Source of the DNA: an uncultured Anaerococcus sp.
Lineage (GTDB): Bacteria; Bacillota; Clostridia; Tissierellales; Peptoniphilaceae
Assembly (NCBI GenBank): GCA_943914475.1
Contig: CALUCE010000003.1
Location: 62,001 to 126,000, forward strand
Length of the DNA: 64,000 nucleotides
Direction of reading: 5' to 3'
Shown: positions 1-9,021 of the stretch, piece after piece
Layout of the letters: each line of letters opens with the position of its first letter
Numbering within the stretch: position 1 is the stretch's first letter
Position numbers and translations under genes: made by a program
The notes under the pieces: generated by a model
Databases searched by the model: none
What the model saw: only the letters and a program-made list of their open reading frames with translations
What the model was told of the DNA's origin: nothing

Positions 1-1314
1 TATTAGATCTTCAGGAGTTTTGCCTTTAAGACTAGTTCCTGCCTTAAACATCTTCATAGCAAATTCTTCAGGATTTAAGTCTGCTATTTTGGCAAGCCTA
101 TCCAGGCATCTTTTGTCCGTATCTGTTGTTGTAGGTGACCTAAATAAAAGTGTATCAGAAATAATGGCTGCACAAAGTATACCTGCTATCTCCTTTGATG
201 GTCTAATACCTGCTTCAAAGAACATCTTAGAGATTATTGTTGCAGTAGATCCTACTGGCTCTGACCTAAAGAATAAAGGAGAGCTTGTGACAACATTGGC
301 AACTCTGTGGTGGTCGATAATTTCTATGATATCTGCCTCATCTATATCGTCTATGGATTGGTTTCTTTCGTTGTGGTCTACCAAGACTAGTTTTTTCCTA
401 TCTGATGAAATAAGGTGATACCTAGAAATTGTTCCTATAACCTTGCCTCTTTCATCTACAACCGGATAAGACCTATACCTTGTTTGTCTCATGATATCCC
501 TAACATGGTCGATAGAGTCTTGCTCAGTGAAATATACCAAGTTTTCTGTGCTCATAACATTGCCCACAGGTATAGACATAGGCAAGAGTCTTGCAGTCAT
601 AAAGGAATCATATTCTGTAGATATTACTGTTACCTTATTTTTTTCTGCAAGTTTTTCCAAGTCTTTATCAAAATCAGATCCATTGGTCAAAATTATTAAA
701 GAAACTTTTCTATTTATAAGAAACTCCAAGGCTTCTTTCCTATTTCCTGTAATAACTATGTCGCCTTCTCTGATAAATTCTTGCATAGTTTCGTCTTTTT
801 CATTCATAGCAAAGACTGTCATCTTACCTGTAAAATCTCTCCTATCTTCAGGAACATAGGCTCTTTTAGCAGATAAGACATCTATAATATTTTCAAGGGG
901 AGTCTTAGACCTTCCTATAATTTTATCATCCCAAATATCCATATAGGATTCGGTAAGGTTGGAAAGTGAAGCAACTCCCTTTAACTTTTCTTCTTCATCT
1001 ACTATAAATAGTGAATTTAGCTTGTTATCTTGGATAATAGACCAGGTATTTCTTACAGGCAAGGATTCATCAATATTATAAGCATTATCGTACTCAAGCT
1101 CTTTTACCTGAGGCTTCATAGAATCCTTTTTGATGGGAGGATTCATCCCAAAATAATCCAAAACAAACTCTGACTCCTTGTTTAAATGGCCAAGCCTTAG
1201 CGGAATGGCCTTAACTCCGTCCCTTCTTTCCTTTAGATTTGCATAGGCAAGGGCAGAAACTATGGAGTCTGTGTCCGGGTTTTTGTGTCCTGTAATATAA
1301 ACTATGTCCTTCAT
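1..1314 (-). CDS. Manganese-dependent inorganic pyrophosphatase with CBS and DRTGG domains (3' end outside window)
   Basis: Hydrolyses pyrophosphate to phosphate in the cytoplasm. The frame is open for 438 codons from the ATG at 1314 to the left edge, so the C-terminus is missing. The start reads MKDIVYITGHKNPDTDSI, the N-terminal DHH metal-binding motif of family II pyrophosphatases. A CBS pair with a DRTGG segment follows in the middle, then LVDHNERNQ and DHHRVAN, the second metal-binding block. Family II enzymes with a CBS-DRTGG insert are known to be controlled by adenine nucleotides. An AAAGG ribosome site lies 7-8 bases before the ATG. It starts 14 bases after the CNNM-like gene and is probably co-transcribed with it. 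The family is secure from the two DHH blocks. Confidence 0.9.
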   Translation of the reverse strand, partial: MKDIVYITGHKNPDTDSIVSALAYANLKERRDGVKAIPLRLGHLNKESEFVLDYFGMNPPIKKDSMKPQVKELEYDNAYNIDESLPVRNTWSIIQDNKLNSLFIVDEEEKLKGVASLSNLTESYMDIWDDKIIGRSKTPLENIIDVLSAKRAYVPEDRRDFTGKMTVFAMNEKDETMQEFIREGDIVITGNRKEALEFLINRKVSLIILTNGSDFDKDLEKLAEKNKVTVISTEYDSFMTARLLPMSIPVGNVMSTENLVYFTEQDSIDHVRDIMRQTRYRSYPVVDERGKVIGTISRYHLISSDRKKLVLVDHNERNQSIDDIDEADIIEIIDHHRVANVVTSSPLFFRSEPVGSTATIISKMFFEAGIRPSKEIAGILCAAIISDTLLFRSPTTTDTDKRCLDRLAKIADLNPEEFAMKMFKAGTSLKGKTPEDLI

Positions 1315-1327
1315 TTAACTACCTTTC

Positions 1328-2575
1328 TTAATATAAAAATTTGATTCTTAGTAAGTTTAACTTATATCTGTCCATCTTTTCTACAGAAATAACCATCTTA
1401 TCAACTCTTATTGTATCACCTTCCTTGGGAAGTCTATCAAGGTGGTCTATTAGGTAACCGCCTATGGAGTCATTTTTAACTTCTGCTAAAGCCGTTTTAA
1501 AGTAATCATTAAAGTCGTTTAGGTGGAGGGATGGATTTATCAGATACTCATATTCATTAATCTTTATGATTTCTTTCTCTTCTGGGTCATACTCATCATA
1601 TATATCTCCAACCAGCTCTTCTACTATATCTTCTATAGAAACTAGACCACTTGTTCCCCCATATTCATCAACTACTATGGCAAGCGATACATTTACTTGT
1701 TTCATATTCTTAAATAGATCGAATATATCCATATTTTCATAGGCATAGAAAGTTGGTCTTGCAAGTTCTTTTAGGTCAAGTTCTTTGCCCTCGGTCATGA
1801 AGTTTACTATATCTTTCATATGAAGTATTCCCACAATATTGTCTATAGATTCTCCATAGATGGGAATTCTTGAATGCATGGACCCTCTTAAAAATGAATA
1901 AAGTTCTTCTTTTGTAGAATCTAGAGCTACAGCTTCCATGTTAGTCCTAGCAGTCATGATATCTGAAACATCTCGCCTTCCAAATTCAAAGACGTTATTT
2001 ATCATTTCACTTTCTTCAAAGTTAATAACCCCCTGCTCCTCACTAACATCGACTATGGTCTTTATGTCCTCTTCTGTTACTATATCAGAATTTTCATCTT
2101 CCTTGATAAAGGCCTTGGTCAAAACATTAGTAATAAAGCCAAGAGCAATGACTATAGGCTTTAAGATAACCGTACATACATAGATCGGTTTGGCAAATTT
2201 CAAGGAAACTTCTTCATTTTTTGCTTGGGCAACCATCTTTGGTGTGATTTCTCCAAAAATCAAAACCAAGACTGTTAAGATTACAGCAGAAAGAACTGCT
2301 CCCTTGGCCCCAAAAAGATCAGTAAAAAATATGGTGGCAACTGTAGTTGTCACTATGTTAACTATGTTATTTCCAACAAGGATTGTTGTAAGTAATGTTT
2401 GTATATCATCAAGAAGCTTTCTTAGTAAAGAAGCATTCTTAACCTTATTTTTTTCAAGCTGCCTAAGCTTTAGGCTGCTGGTAGATGTCATGGCTGTTTC
2501 TGACGATGAGAAAAAAGCAGACATGGCAATTCCTATAATAATTATTATTAATTCTATTAAATTTTTTCTAGTCAA
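1328..2575 (-). CDS. CNNM/CorC (hemolysin-C) family membrane protein with CBS domains
   Basis: A 415-residue membrane protein of the DUF21-CBS-CorC_HlyC type, thought to take part in Mg2+/divalent metal efflux or its control. A DUF21 transmembrane block (residues about 1-150, starting with a strong hydrophobic helix) is followed by a CBS pair (about 195-315, including VVDEYGGTSGLVS) and a C-terminal CorC/HlyC domain (about 330-415). The start is TTG at 2575, 8-9 bases after a strong AAGGAGG; no ATG is better placed. Metal transport is inferred from the family. It is the first gene of a two-gene unit with the pyrophosphatase and is divergent from the purine permease. Confidence 0.85.
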   Translation of the reverse strand: MTRKNLIELIIIIIGIAMSAFFSSSETAMTSTSSLKLRQLEKNKVKNASLLRKLLDDIQTLLTTILVGNNIVNIVTTTVATIFFTDLFGAKGAVLSAVILTVLVLIFGEITPKMVAQAKNEEVSLKFAKPIYVCTVILKPIVIALGFITNVLTKAFIKEDENSDIVTEEDIKTIVDVSEEQGVINFEESEMINNVFEFGRRDVSDIMTARTNMEAVALDSTKEELYSFLRGSMHSRIPIYGESIDNIVGILHMKDIVNFMTEGKELDLKELARPTFYAYENMDIFDLFKNMKQVNVSLAIVVDEYGGTSGLVSIEDIVEELVGDIYDEYDPEEKEIIKINEYEYLINPSLHLNDFNDYFKTALAEVKNDSIGGYLIDHLDRLPKEGDTIRVDKMVISVEKMDRYKLNLLRIKFLY

Positions 2576-2642
2576 AAAAAGTCCTCCTTACTGTTTATTA
2601 TATTCTATAAAGGCTAAAAATAAAGTCTTCCTAAAACAATTG

Positions 2643-2651
2643 TGGTATAAT
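2643..2651 (+). promoter_or_regulatory. Extended -10 promoter of the purine permease gene
   Basis: TGGTATAAT is a perfect -10 hexamer with the TGn extension, 28 bases before the ATG at 2680. No good -35 hexamer is visible, which is usual for extended -10 promoters. The ribosome site AGGAGG is at 2669-2674. Confidence 0.65.
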
Positions 2652-2679
2652 ACATGTGTAAAATATATAGGAGGAAAAA

Positions 2680-3996
2680 ATGGAAAAAAATTCTAATGCA
2701 TCTTTTACTGAAAGACATTTCAAGTTAAAAGAACATGGTACAGATTTCAAAACTGAAATCATGGCTGGAATTACCACATTTATGACTATGTCATACATTC
2801 TAGCTGTAAACCCAGCCATCCTAGGCGATGCAGGCATGGATAAGGGTGGAGTATTTACCGCCACAATCATAGCATCCATAGTAGCTATCCTAGTTATGGC
2901 CTTTTATGCCAACCTACCATTTGGTCTTTCTGCTGGTATGGGACTTAATGCTTTCTTTACCTATACAGTAGTTATGCAAATGGGAAAAACCTGGCAATTT
3001 GCTCTAACAGCCGTCTTTATTGAAGGTATTATTTTTATGTTACTATCTCTAGTTGGAGTGAGAGAAGCCTTATTTAATGCCATCCCAATGACTTTGAAAA
3101 AGGCCGTTTCAGTTGGTATAGGACTATTCATTGCAGAAATTGGACTTATCAACACTAACATTATTGTTTTTGGAGATGTTTCACTAACACTTGGAAATAT
3201 CGCTTCAAAAGAAGGATTTGTTTTCTTCTTAGCCCTTATTATCATGGCTGTTATGACAGCAAGAAATGTAAAAGGAGCCCTACTCTGGGGAATTTTAATC
3301 TCTACAGTAATAGCCCTAATCATGGGAGTAGCCCAATTACCAGAAGGATCTATAGTACAACTTCCACCATCTATCAAGGATGTAGCTTTTAAACTAGACT
3401 TTTCAAATATCTTCTCCTTGGAGATGTTCTCAGTCTTGTTCTCCTTCTTATTCGTGGATATCTTTGATACCCTAGGAACTCTAACAGGAGTAGCTGCCAA
3501 GGCTGACTTACTAGATGAAAAAGGAGAACTTCCAAACGGTGGAAAAGCCCTAATGGCAGATGCTATCGGTACAACAACAGGAGCCCTACTAGGAACTTCA
3601 ACCATCACAACCTTTGTTGAATCTGCATCAGGAGTTGCAGAGGGAGGAAGAACAGGACTTACAGCCCTTTCAACAGGAGTTTGTTTCGCCCTAGCTTCCC
3701 TACTTTTCCCAATCTTCTCAATCATCCCTGCAGCAGCAACATCAGCAGCCTTGGTGATAGTAGGTCTGTTCATGCTTGAGACTGTATCTCAAATTGACTT
3801 TACAGATATAACAGAAGCCTTCCCAGCCTTTATGACCATCCTTATGATGCCTTTAACCTATTCTATAGCAGAAGGTATTTCATTCGGTATGATTTCATAC
3901 GCAGGAATCAAACTTCTAACAGGCAGAGGCAAAGAAGTAAGCCCTATAGTTTACCTTCTAGCTGTAATATTTTTAGCAAGATACATCTTTGTATAA
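2680..3996 (+). CDS. NCS2-family purine permease (guanine/hypoxanthine/adenine type)
   Basis: A 438-residue proton symporter of the AzgA/PbuG branch of the NCS2 family, importing nucleobases. It shows the hallmark N-terminal block GITTFMTMSYILAVNP, about 12-14 hydrophobic segments, and the central FVDIFDTLGTLTGVA motif with the TTTGALLGTSTITTF segment lining the substrate site. Length is typical (about 430-450). It is a single-gene unit with its own promoter and terminator. Together with Xpt (12.5 kb) and the BMP nucleoside importer (53-57 kb) it gives the cell purine salvage. Which base it prefers cannot be read from sequence. I saw no purine riboswitch in the short leader. Confidence 0.93.
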   Translation: MEKNSNASFTERHFKLKEHGTDFKTEIMAGITTFMTMSYILAVNPAILGDAGMDKGGVFTATIIASIVAILVMAFYANLPFGLSAGMGLNAFFTYTVVMQMGKTWQFALTAVFIEGIIFMLLSLVGVREALFNAIPMTLKKAVSVGIGLFIAEIGLINTNIIVFGDVSLTLGNIASKEGFVFFLALIIMAVMTARNVKGALLWGILISTVIALIMGVAQLPEGSIVQLPPSIKDVAFKLDFSNIFSLEMFSVLFSFLFVDIFDTLGTLTGVAAKADLLDEKGELPNGGKALMADAIGTTTGALLGTSTITTFVESASGVAEGGRTGLTALSTGVCFALASLLFPIFSIIPAAATSAALVIVGLFMLETVSQIDFTDITEAFPAFMTILMMPLTYSIAEGISFGMISYAGIKLLTGRGKEVSPIVYLLAVIFLARYIFV

Positions 3997-4007
3997 GCAA
4001 AAAAACA

Positions 4008-4040
4008 AACCCAGCTTTCCTTGGTGAAAGTTGGGTTTTT
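4008..4040 (+). terminator. Rho-independent terminator of the purine permease gene
   Basis: AACCCAGCTTTC pairs with GAAAGTTGGGTT (one G-T pair) around a short loop and is followed by TTTTT. Confidence 0.85.
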
Positions 4041-4044
4041 CTGT

Positions 4045-4088
4045 GCAAAAAAATAAGAGGAAGATAAGTTTCTCCTCTTATTTTTTTA
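4045..4088. terminator. Bidirectional terminator closing the AtuA/HMG-CoA reductase operon
   Basis: AAATAAGAGGA (4051-4061) pairs with TCCTCTTATTT (4073-4083). T-tracts occur on both strands, so it can stop the minus-strand operon ending at 4092 as well as read-through from the permease. Confidence 0.8.
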
Positions 4089-4091
4089 TTC

Positions 4092-5465
4092 TTAAGCCAT
4101 GGCTGACAAAGCCATTATACTAGTAACAATCCATCCTGATGCATAGTAAGCCATAAACTGAACTCCTGTATGGACTTCAAAGAAATTGTGTAGTATCCCT
4201 CCAAAAAGACCTATACATAAGGCTATTACTATACCCATAATTCCAGCCTCATAGAAGGCTAACATAAAAATTAATCCTAGGAATGCACCAATAAGTGCTT
4301 CGTGACTTATTTTTCTAAACATTAGCTCAGTCCATTTTCTAGCATTTTTTATCGCTAGAGGGTAGGCAAATAAAGATCCTGCAACTACTGCTAAAAGTCC
4401 AACAATTATATAATCAGGAACTGTCAAATAATTTGATAAGTTATGGATTGGTTCTACACTAAATCTTGGAGGTGCATTAAATAAAGGTGCTCCTGGACCT
4501 AGTGCAACCGGACTTATTGGAATTCCAAATGCTAATAAGGAAATTATAATTCCTCCAAGATATGAAGCATTACTTACTGCATCTTGAGTTGCTACAGTAG
4601 ATGTAATTTTTGTGTACATTTCCTTATTTTTGCCTGCTACTAACTCACCCAACAAAACTGTTGTACCTACTGGAGAGAAGGTAAACATTCCTGTTGCGGC
4701 TACAGATGTGGCTAGCATTTCTTTCTTTTGTCTTTTAGTAACCAATTTTAAAGGGTTTGGGAAAAATGAGTACTTTTGTTTAGCATCAGGAGCAAGCCAT
4801 ATATCTGTAGGCTTATCTCGCATTTGCTTCTTTCTCATATTTGGAACCATGACATTAAATAGTTCAGATATCATAGGTCCAATGGTAATCCCCATAAATA
4901 TTGAAATAAACAATGTTTTACCAACGGATTCCATAGCTATCTTTTGAAAACCTTGAATCAAGAATGAATAAGGAATCAAAGATATAACTGCTGCCCACTT
5001 TGCTTCTGACATGTAAGCTATTATTACAGCACCTATAGTAAATATTAGACCAATGTAAGGTGTAATAATATGGCCTAGAGGTGCAAGTAAAAATGCAAAG
5101 GCTACAGCCACTGGTACTGCTATGAAGGATCCGATCAGGGAACCAACTGCCATTTTTTTCATAATGATATGTGGTATTCCCAATCTCTTACCTAAGGCAC
5201 TGTACCTTACCATAGGAACTGCCATGGTTGATCCTGGTAGTGCGGCCATCGATGTTGGTATTGTATGGCTTATTTGCATAGCAACTATAATGCCAATAAA
5301 CCAAGCATATATAACTACCGGTTCTAAGCCCAACAAAACTAAAACTAATGTTAATGGAGCCATTGTTGCCGTCTCGTCAGTACCTGGAATTATACCTACT
5401 ATTGTAAATACTATCCCACCAAGAAAAGCAACTATAAAGGCTTCTAATATTATTAAGATGTTCAT
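4092..5465 (-). CDS. TctA-type membrane permease
   Basis: A 457-residue polytopic protein resembling the large permease subunit (TctA) of tripartite tricarboxylate transporters. It has the early GIIPGTDETATMAPLTLVL segment matching the TctA GxxPG motif, and a second copy-like stretch GSTMAVPMVRY. Roughly 11-12 hydrophobic helices are visible. TctA subunits are usually near 500 residues and work with a small TctB and a periplasmic/lipoprotein TctC; neither is recognisable here. It overlaps the upstream small membrane protein gene by 4 bases (ATGA), so the two are translationally coupled, and it is the last gene of the sigma-54 operon. It probably imports the carboxylic acid used by the operon's enzymes; the substrate is unknown. 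Confidence 0.75.
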   Translation of the reverse strand: MNILIILEAFIVAFLGGIVFTIVGIIPGTDETATMAPLTLVLVLLGLEPVVIYAWFIGIIVAMQISHTIPTSMAALPGSTMAVPMVRYSALGKRLGIPHIIMKKMAVGSLIGSFIAVPVAVAFAFLLAPLGHIITPYIGLIFTIGAVIIAYMSEAKWAAVISLIPYSFLIQGFQKIAMESVGKTLFISIFMGITIGPMISELFNVMVPNMRKKQMRDKPTDIWLAPDAKQKYSFFPNPLKLVTKRQKKEMLATSVAATGMFTFSPVGTTVLLGELVAGKNKEMYTKITSTVATQDAVSNASYLGGIIISLLAFGIPISPVALGPGAPLFNAPPRFSVEPIHNLSNYLTVPDYIIVGLLAVVAGSLFAYPLAIKNARKWTELMFRKISHEALIGAFLGLIFMLAFYEAGIMGIVIALCIGLFGGILHNFFEVHTGVQFMAYYASGWIVTSIMALSAMA

Positions 5466-5923
5466 TCTTTTACTCCTGCCTTAATTTTATATTCTGCTTT
5501 ATAATTTTTACTTCCTTCTGGTATAAGTGCCAACAGGGCATATAGTTTTAGGTCTTCCAGTTCTTTAATAATATCTTCATCAGCATTAGCCAATTCTTTT
5601 GCTTCTTCCTCTATGGTCAAACCTGCAGACCTAATAATCTCTTCAATTTCTTCAAACTCTACTTTTTCTTCAATAACTCTTTTTGGTTTAAACAGTTTTG
5701 CAGAAATAGCCCCTGATAGAATACAGCCAGCTACACCTACAACTAGGGCATATCCATCTGCAAGACTCTCTTCTAGATCATTCATACTATGAAAAATCTT
5801 TTGACCAATAAGGAAAAAAGCCATTGTTAAAACTACTCCTAGCAAGCAAGCATAAGCCAATTCTTTTAGAACCACCCTATCTCCCCATACTTCAGTGTAT
5901 TTTGCCCTATTATCATCTTTCAT
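5462..5923 (-). CDS. Small membrane protein coupled to the TctA-type permease, unknown function
   Basis: 153 residues. A short charged N-terminus is followed by two clear hydrophobic helices (about 20-41 and 58-78) and a strongly acidic cytoplasmic tail rich in Glu (about 85-125). I recognise no family. It lies where a TctB subunit would sit, but TctB proteins usually have four helices, so it is either a very divergent or a replacement partner of the permease. Its start has a good AGGAGA site, and its stop overlaps the permease start by 4 bases. It lies 9 bases after the HMG-CoA reductase gene. Confidence 0.75.
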   Translation of the reverse strand: MKDDNRAKYTEVWGDRVVLKELAYACLLGVVLTMAFFLIGQKIFHSMNDLEESLADGYALVVGVAGCILSGAISAKLFKPKRVIEEKVEFEEIEEIIRSAGLTIEEEAKELANADEDIIKELEDLKLYALLALIPEGSKNYKAEYKIKAGVKE

Positions 5924-5932
5924 AGATTTCTC

Positions 5933-7192
5933 CTATATATTTTTCAGTACTTCTTTAGCATATTCTAAATTAATCTTCTTGGCAGCAATCATTTCTTTTA
6001 CTACCTTCTCAATTTGATCGCCCTTGGCACCAGCTTGAGTAGCAAGGTTTTTAGCATGAAGAGACATATGACCTCTTTGAATACCTTCAGTAGCCAAAGC
6101 CCTTATAGCTGATAGGTTTTGTGCCAAGCCAAGTGCTGCATAAACCTCTCCTAATTCATCTGCAGATTCAACACCTAATATAGAAACTGCAACTTGGGCT
6201 TGAGGATGTACCTTAGTTGCTCCTCCTACTAAACCAACTGCCATTGGCATTTCTATAGTACCTACAAGATCTCCATTAGAATCTTTTTCCCATGTTGTCA
6301 AAGGTAGGTATTGACCAGTAATTGCTGCGTAAGCATGAGCACCAGATTCTATAGCTCTTGTATCATTACCTGTTGCCATAACTGCAGCAGTTATACCATT
6401 CATTATTCCTTTATTGTGTGTAGTTGCTCTATATGGATCAGCAAGGGCAAAATCTTCTGCAGAAACAATCTTATCTACAACATCTTCTCCACCCAATTCT
6501 TCTTTTTTAACTTTCACACTAGCTCTTACAAGTCTATCTGTTGCTAGGTTAGTTAAAATTCTTAAATAAACTTTTCCACCTGTTAGTTCTTCAATGTATG
6601 GAGCTACTTTCTCAGCCATAGTATTAACTGTATTAGCTCCCATAGCATCTAATGTGTTTACTTTTAGATGTACAACTAGTATTTCTTCATTTTTCAAAGT
6701 TCTGATAATTCTAACATCAATATCAAAAGCTCCTCCACCAAGACCTACAAGAGTTGGGTCACATGCATTACATTTTTCAATAATTTCATCTCTATGCTCT
6801 AAAATTTTCATCTTAGCATAGTTGCAATCAGCTACTTCTGTAACTTGAACTTGTGCAATCATATTTGACTTAACATAGAAAGCTTTAAAGCCACCTGATG
6901 ATCTAGCAACCTTGGCGCCATTGCTTGCTGCAGCCACAACAGATGGTTCCTCTGTTACCATAGGAATCAAATAATCTTTGCCGTTTATAACAAAGTTTAG
7001 AGCTACTCCCATAGGTAGACTATATCTACCAATAACGTTTTCTATCATGTTATCAGCTCTATTAAATTCTAGAGATTCTGGATCTTTTAAAGTCTCTATT
7101 TGTTCATCACTTAAATCTGAAAATTCTTTTACTTCATTTAATCTCTCATCAATTGACAATTTGTAAAATCCTGAATACTTACTATTTTTCAT
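5933..7192 (-). CDS. mvaA: Hydroxymethylglutaryl-CoA reductase, class II (degradative type)
   Basis: Interconverts mevalonate + CoA + 2 NAD(P)+ and HMG-CoA. The 419 residues match the class II length. Catalytic residues are visible: Glu82 in TEEPSVVAAAS, Lys261 in THNKGIMNG, Asp277 in GNDTRAIESG and His375 in RGHMSLHA. The nucleotide site is around LDAMGANTVNTM (181-192). Class II enzymes run oxidatively in mevalonate-degrading bacteria but also make mevalonate for isoprenoids in many Gram-positive cocci, so direction cannot be read from sequence. No other mevalonate-pathway gene is nearby. Instead the gene sits in a sigma-54 operon with AtuA-like genes and a permease, which favours a catabolic role. 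It overlaps the upstream gene by 11 bases. Confidence 0.92.
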   Translation of the reverse strand: MKNSKYSGFYKLSIDERLNEVKEFSDLSDEQIETLKDPESLEFNRADNMIENVIGRYSLPMGVALNFVINGKDYLIPMVTEEPSVVAAASNGAKVARSSGGFKAFYVKSNMIAQVQVTEVADCNYAKMKILEHRDEIIEKCNACDPTLVGLGGGAFDIDVRIIRTLKNEEILVVHLKVNTLDAMGANTVNTMAEKVAPYIEELTGGKVYLRILTNLATDRLVRASVKVKKEELGGEDVVDKIVSAEDFALADPYRATTHNKGIMNGITAAVMATGNDTRAIESGAHAYAAITGQYLPLTTWEKDSNGDLVGTIEMPMAVGLVGGATKVHPQAQVAVSILGVESADELGEVYAALGLAQNLSAIRALATEGIQRGHMSLHAKNLATQAGAKGDQIEKVVKEMIAAKKINLEYAKEVLKNI

Positions 7193-7538
7193 TATTTAAA
7201 TCCTTTCTATAATTTTCGTAGGCATCTTTATCTATTTTCATTCTTAATAGGGCACTAAACATAGACTTACCAAGTGAATCAAGCCTTAATGATAGGGTTG
7301 CCCCTCCACCTAAAGCTTCTTTCATTACAAAGTTCATACCCTTGAGGCTATCTACTTCATACCTTGTTATTTCCCCAAAAACCATACCTTCAAAATGTTT
7401 CTTAACCTTATCAACTGTCAAATATTCTTTTAAAAATTCATAGTCTTTTTCATCTCTTGGGTAAACACATAAGTTACTTATATTACCCTTATCACCTGAA
7501 CGACCATGCGCAATATCATTCAATAATAATTCTTCCAT
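7182..7538 (-). CDS. AtuA-like C-terminal domain protein (separate small subunit)
   Basis: 118 residues matching the C-terminal domain that follows the main body of AtuA (acyclic terpene utilisation) proteins. The signature AHGRSGDKGNISNLCVYP is near the N-terminus (about 10-27), with EALGGGATLSLRLDSLGKS further on (about 74-92). In Pseudomonas AtuA the two parts are one chain; here they are two genes joined by a TAATG stop-start overlap at 7538, implying a 1:1 complex. It also overlaps the HMG-CoA reductase start by 11 bases. The biochemical role of this domain is not established. The family call is from motif recall, not a search. Confidence 0.8.
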   Translation of the reverse strand: MEELLLNDIAHGRSGDKGNISNLCVYPRDEKDYEFLKEYLTVDKVKKHFEGMVFGEITRYEVDSLKGMNFVMKEALGGGATLSLRLDSLGKSMFSALLRMKIDKDAYENYRKDLNNEK

Positions 7539-8914
7539 TATTTCACCTCTAGTATGTTTGCTTTTAAATTCACCATGTCTCTAGGTACTAGAGTAGGCCA
7601 TAATCCTATAACGCTTTGAACTTTAGCTCTACCACCAAAGAATGATGCTGCTGGTGGACCGTTTAATTGTAAAGGACTTATTTCAGGAATAAGCTTATAA
7701 GCTTCTTCTTTAGTATCGGTCCTTATAGCAATTCTTAGCAAAACTTCATTTTGATTCTTAACTAAGTCAGGATCCATATTGGCAACCTTTAGATGCAAGG
7801 CATTTAGTCCTACAAAGTCTATCCTAATATCTTGTGTTTTTAAATTCTTTCTTTCCATCTTTTTCATGATTATTTCAGAAGCAAGTTTAGCTTTTTCATA
7901 AGCATCTGGCCAAGAAAAGTTTAAATATGTTGCTACTTTATAACCTGCATTGTAACCTATGGATAATTTTAGAAGATCTGGTCTCTTCTTTCCTTTAATT
8001 CCCTTTAGCTCAACGAAATCTTTTTTTACTTCTTTAATTTCAGCGTGTGAAAAATCAGCTATTACATCTGGTGTGATGTAGTTTGCAGGATCATGAATTT
8101 CATATAAAAATTGCTCCTTCAGAGATTGTTCTGTAATTAGACCACCTGAAGTTTCAGTCTTAGTGAAATAAGTACTATCTTCACTAACTTCTGCTATAGG
8201 AAATCCAAGCCTATCCATATCAACAACATCTCTCCATCCATATTGATAATTTCCACCTGAAGCTTGGCCACCACATTCTAGCATATGACCAACAGCTATA
8301 CCTCTAGCTATACTGTCGTAATCGTTTTCAGACCATCCAAACTCATGCATAAGAGGAGACATAAATAAAGCCGAATCTGCTGCTCTTCCAGTCACTACTA
8401 CATTTGCTCCTTGATCCAATGCGTCAATGATAGGTTCATGTCCAAAATAGACGTTGGCATTTAATATTTTGCCCTTGATTTCTTCAAGGTTTTTGCCATT
8501 GTCCATGTTTTTAAATTCATAACCTTCCTTCATTAGTCTATCTAGATCGTCTTTTAGGTCATCTCCTTCTACATAGCCTATCTTGTAGTCACTTATATCT
8601 TTTTCCTTTGCAACTTCTTCTAATTTTTTAACTAGAGCTTTTACATTTACACCACCAGCATTTGTAAGGATTTTTATATTTTGCTTAGAACTTTCTTCTA
8701 CAGTTTTTGAAAATAAATCAACAAAATCCCTTGCATATCCAGCATCTGGATTTTTATTTTTTTGCTTTTGTAGGATTGACATAGTCAATTCAGCTAAATA
8801 GTCACATGCCATATAGTCTAAATTTCCATTTTCAATCATATCTATGGCAGCATCTGGACTATCTCCCCAAAATCCTTGTCCACCACCAATCCTAATTTTT
8901 TTTGTACTTTCCAT
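7538..8914 (-). CDS. AtuA-family (DUF1446) protein, main domain
   Basis: 458 residues of the acyclic terpene utilisation AtuA/DUF1446 family. Recognisable blocks are RIGGGQGFWGDSPDAA at the N-terminus (7-22), NAGGVNVKAL, VVTGRAADSALFMSPLMHEFGW and ECGGQASGGNYQYGW in the middle, and LNGPPAASFFGGRAKV near the end. AtuA is needed for growth on citronellol/geraniol in Pseudomonas, but its reaction is not firmly known; relatives occur in amino-acid and hydroxy-acid catabolic clusters. It is the first gene of the operon: the GGAGG ribosome site is 4-5 bases before the ATG, and the sigma-54 promoter is 35 bases further up. The family is good; the substrate is open. Confidence 0.85.
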   Translation of the reverse strand: MESTKKIRIGGGQGFWGDSPDAAIDMIENGNLDYMACDYLAELTMSILQKQKNKNPDAGYARDFVDLFSKTVEESSKQNIKILTNAGGVNVKALVKKLEEVAKEKDISDYKIGYVEGDDLKDDLDRLMKEGYEFKNMDNGKNLEEIKGKILNANVYFGHEPIIDALDQGANVVVTGRAADSALFMSPLMHEFGWSENDYDSIARGIAVGHMLECGGQASGGNYQYGWRDVVDMDRLGFPIAEVSEDSTYFTKTETSGGLITEQSLKEQFLYEIHDPANYITPDVIADFSHAEIKEVKKDFVELKGIKGKKRPDLLKLSIGYNAGYKVATYLNFSWPDAYEKAKLASEIIMKKMERKNLKTQDIRIDFVGLNALHLKVANMDPDLVKNQNEVLLRIAIRTDTKEEAYKLIPEISPLQLNGPPAASFFGGRAKVQSVIGLWPTLVPRDMVNLKANILEVK

Positions 8915-8948
8915 AGTGCCTCCTTTTTTGTCACTTCACCTTATATAC

Positions 8949-8966
8949 TTGCAAAAATCATGCCAA
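8949..8966 (-). promoter_or_regulatory. Sigma-54 (RpoN) -24/-12 promoter of the AtuA operon
   Basis: Read on the minus strand from 8966 the sequence is TTGGCATGATTTTTGCAA. The GG (-24) and GC (-12) are separated by exactly 10 bases, matching the consensus TTGGCACGNNNNTTGCW at all key positions. Transcription would start about 25 bases before the AtuA ATG. The adjacent sigma-54 activator gene supports it. Confidence 0.88.
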
Positions 8967-9021
8967 CTTTTAAATTCTACATAAAACGTTGATATTAAGG
9001 CACTTAAACCATAAATGACAG

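Noticed and set aside
2961..3773. 270-codon open frame on the minus strand inside the purine permease
   Set aside because: It is a shadow of the NCS2 gene, with no ribosome site, no recognisable family and low-complexity composition.
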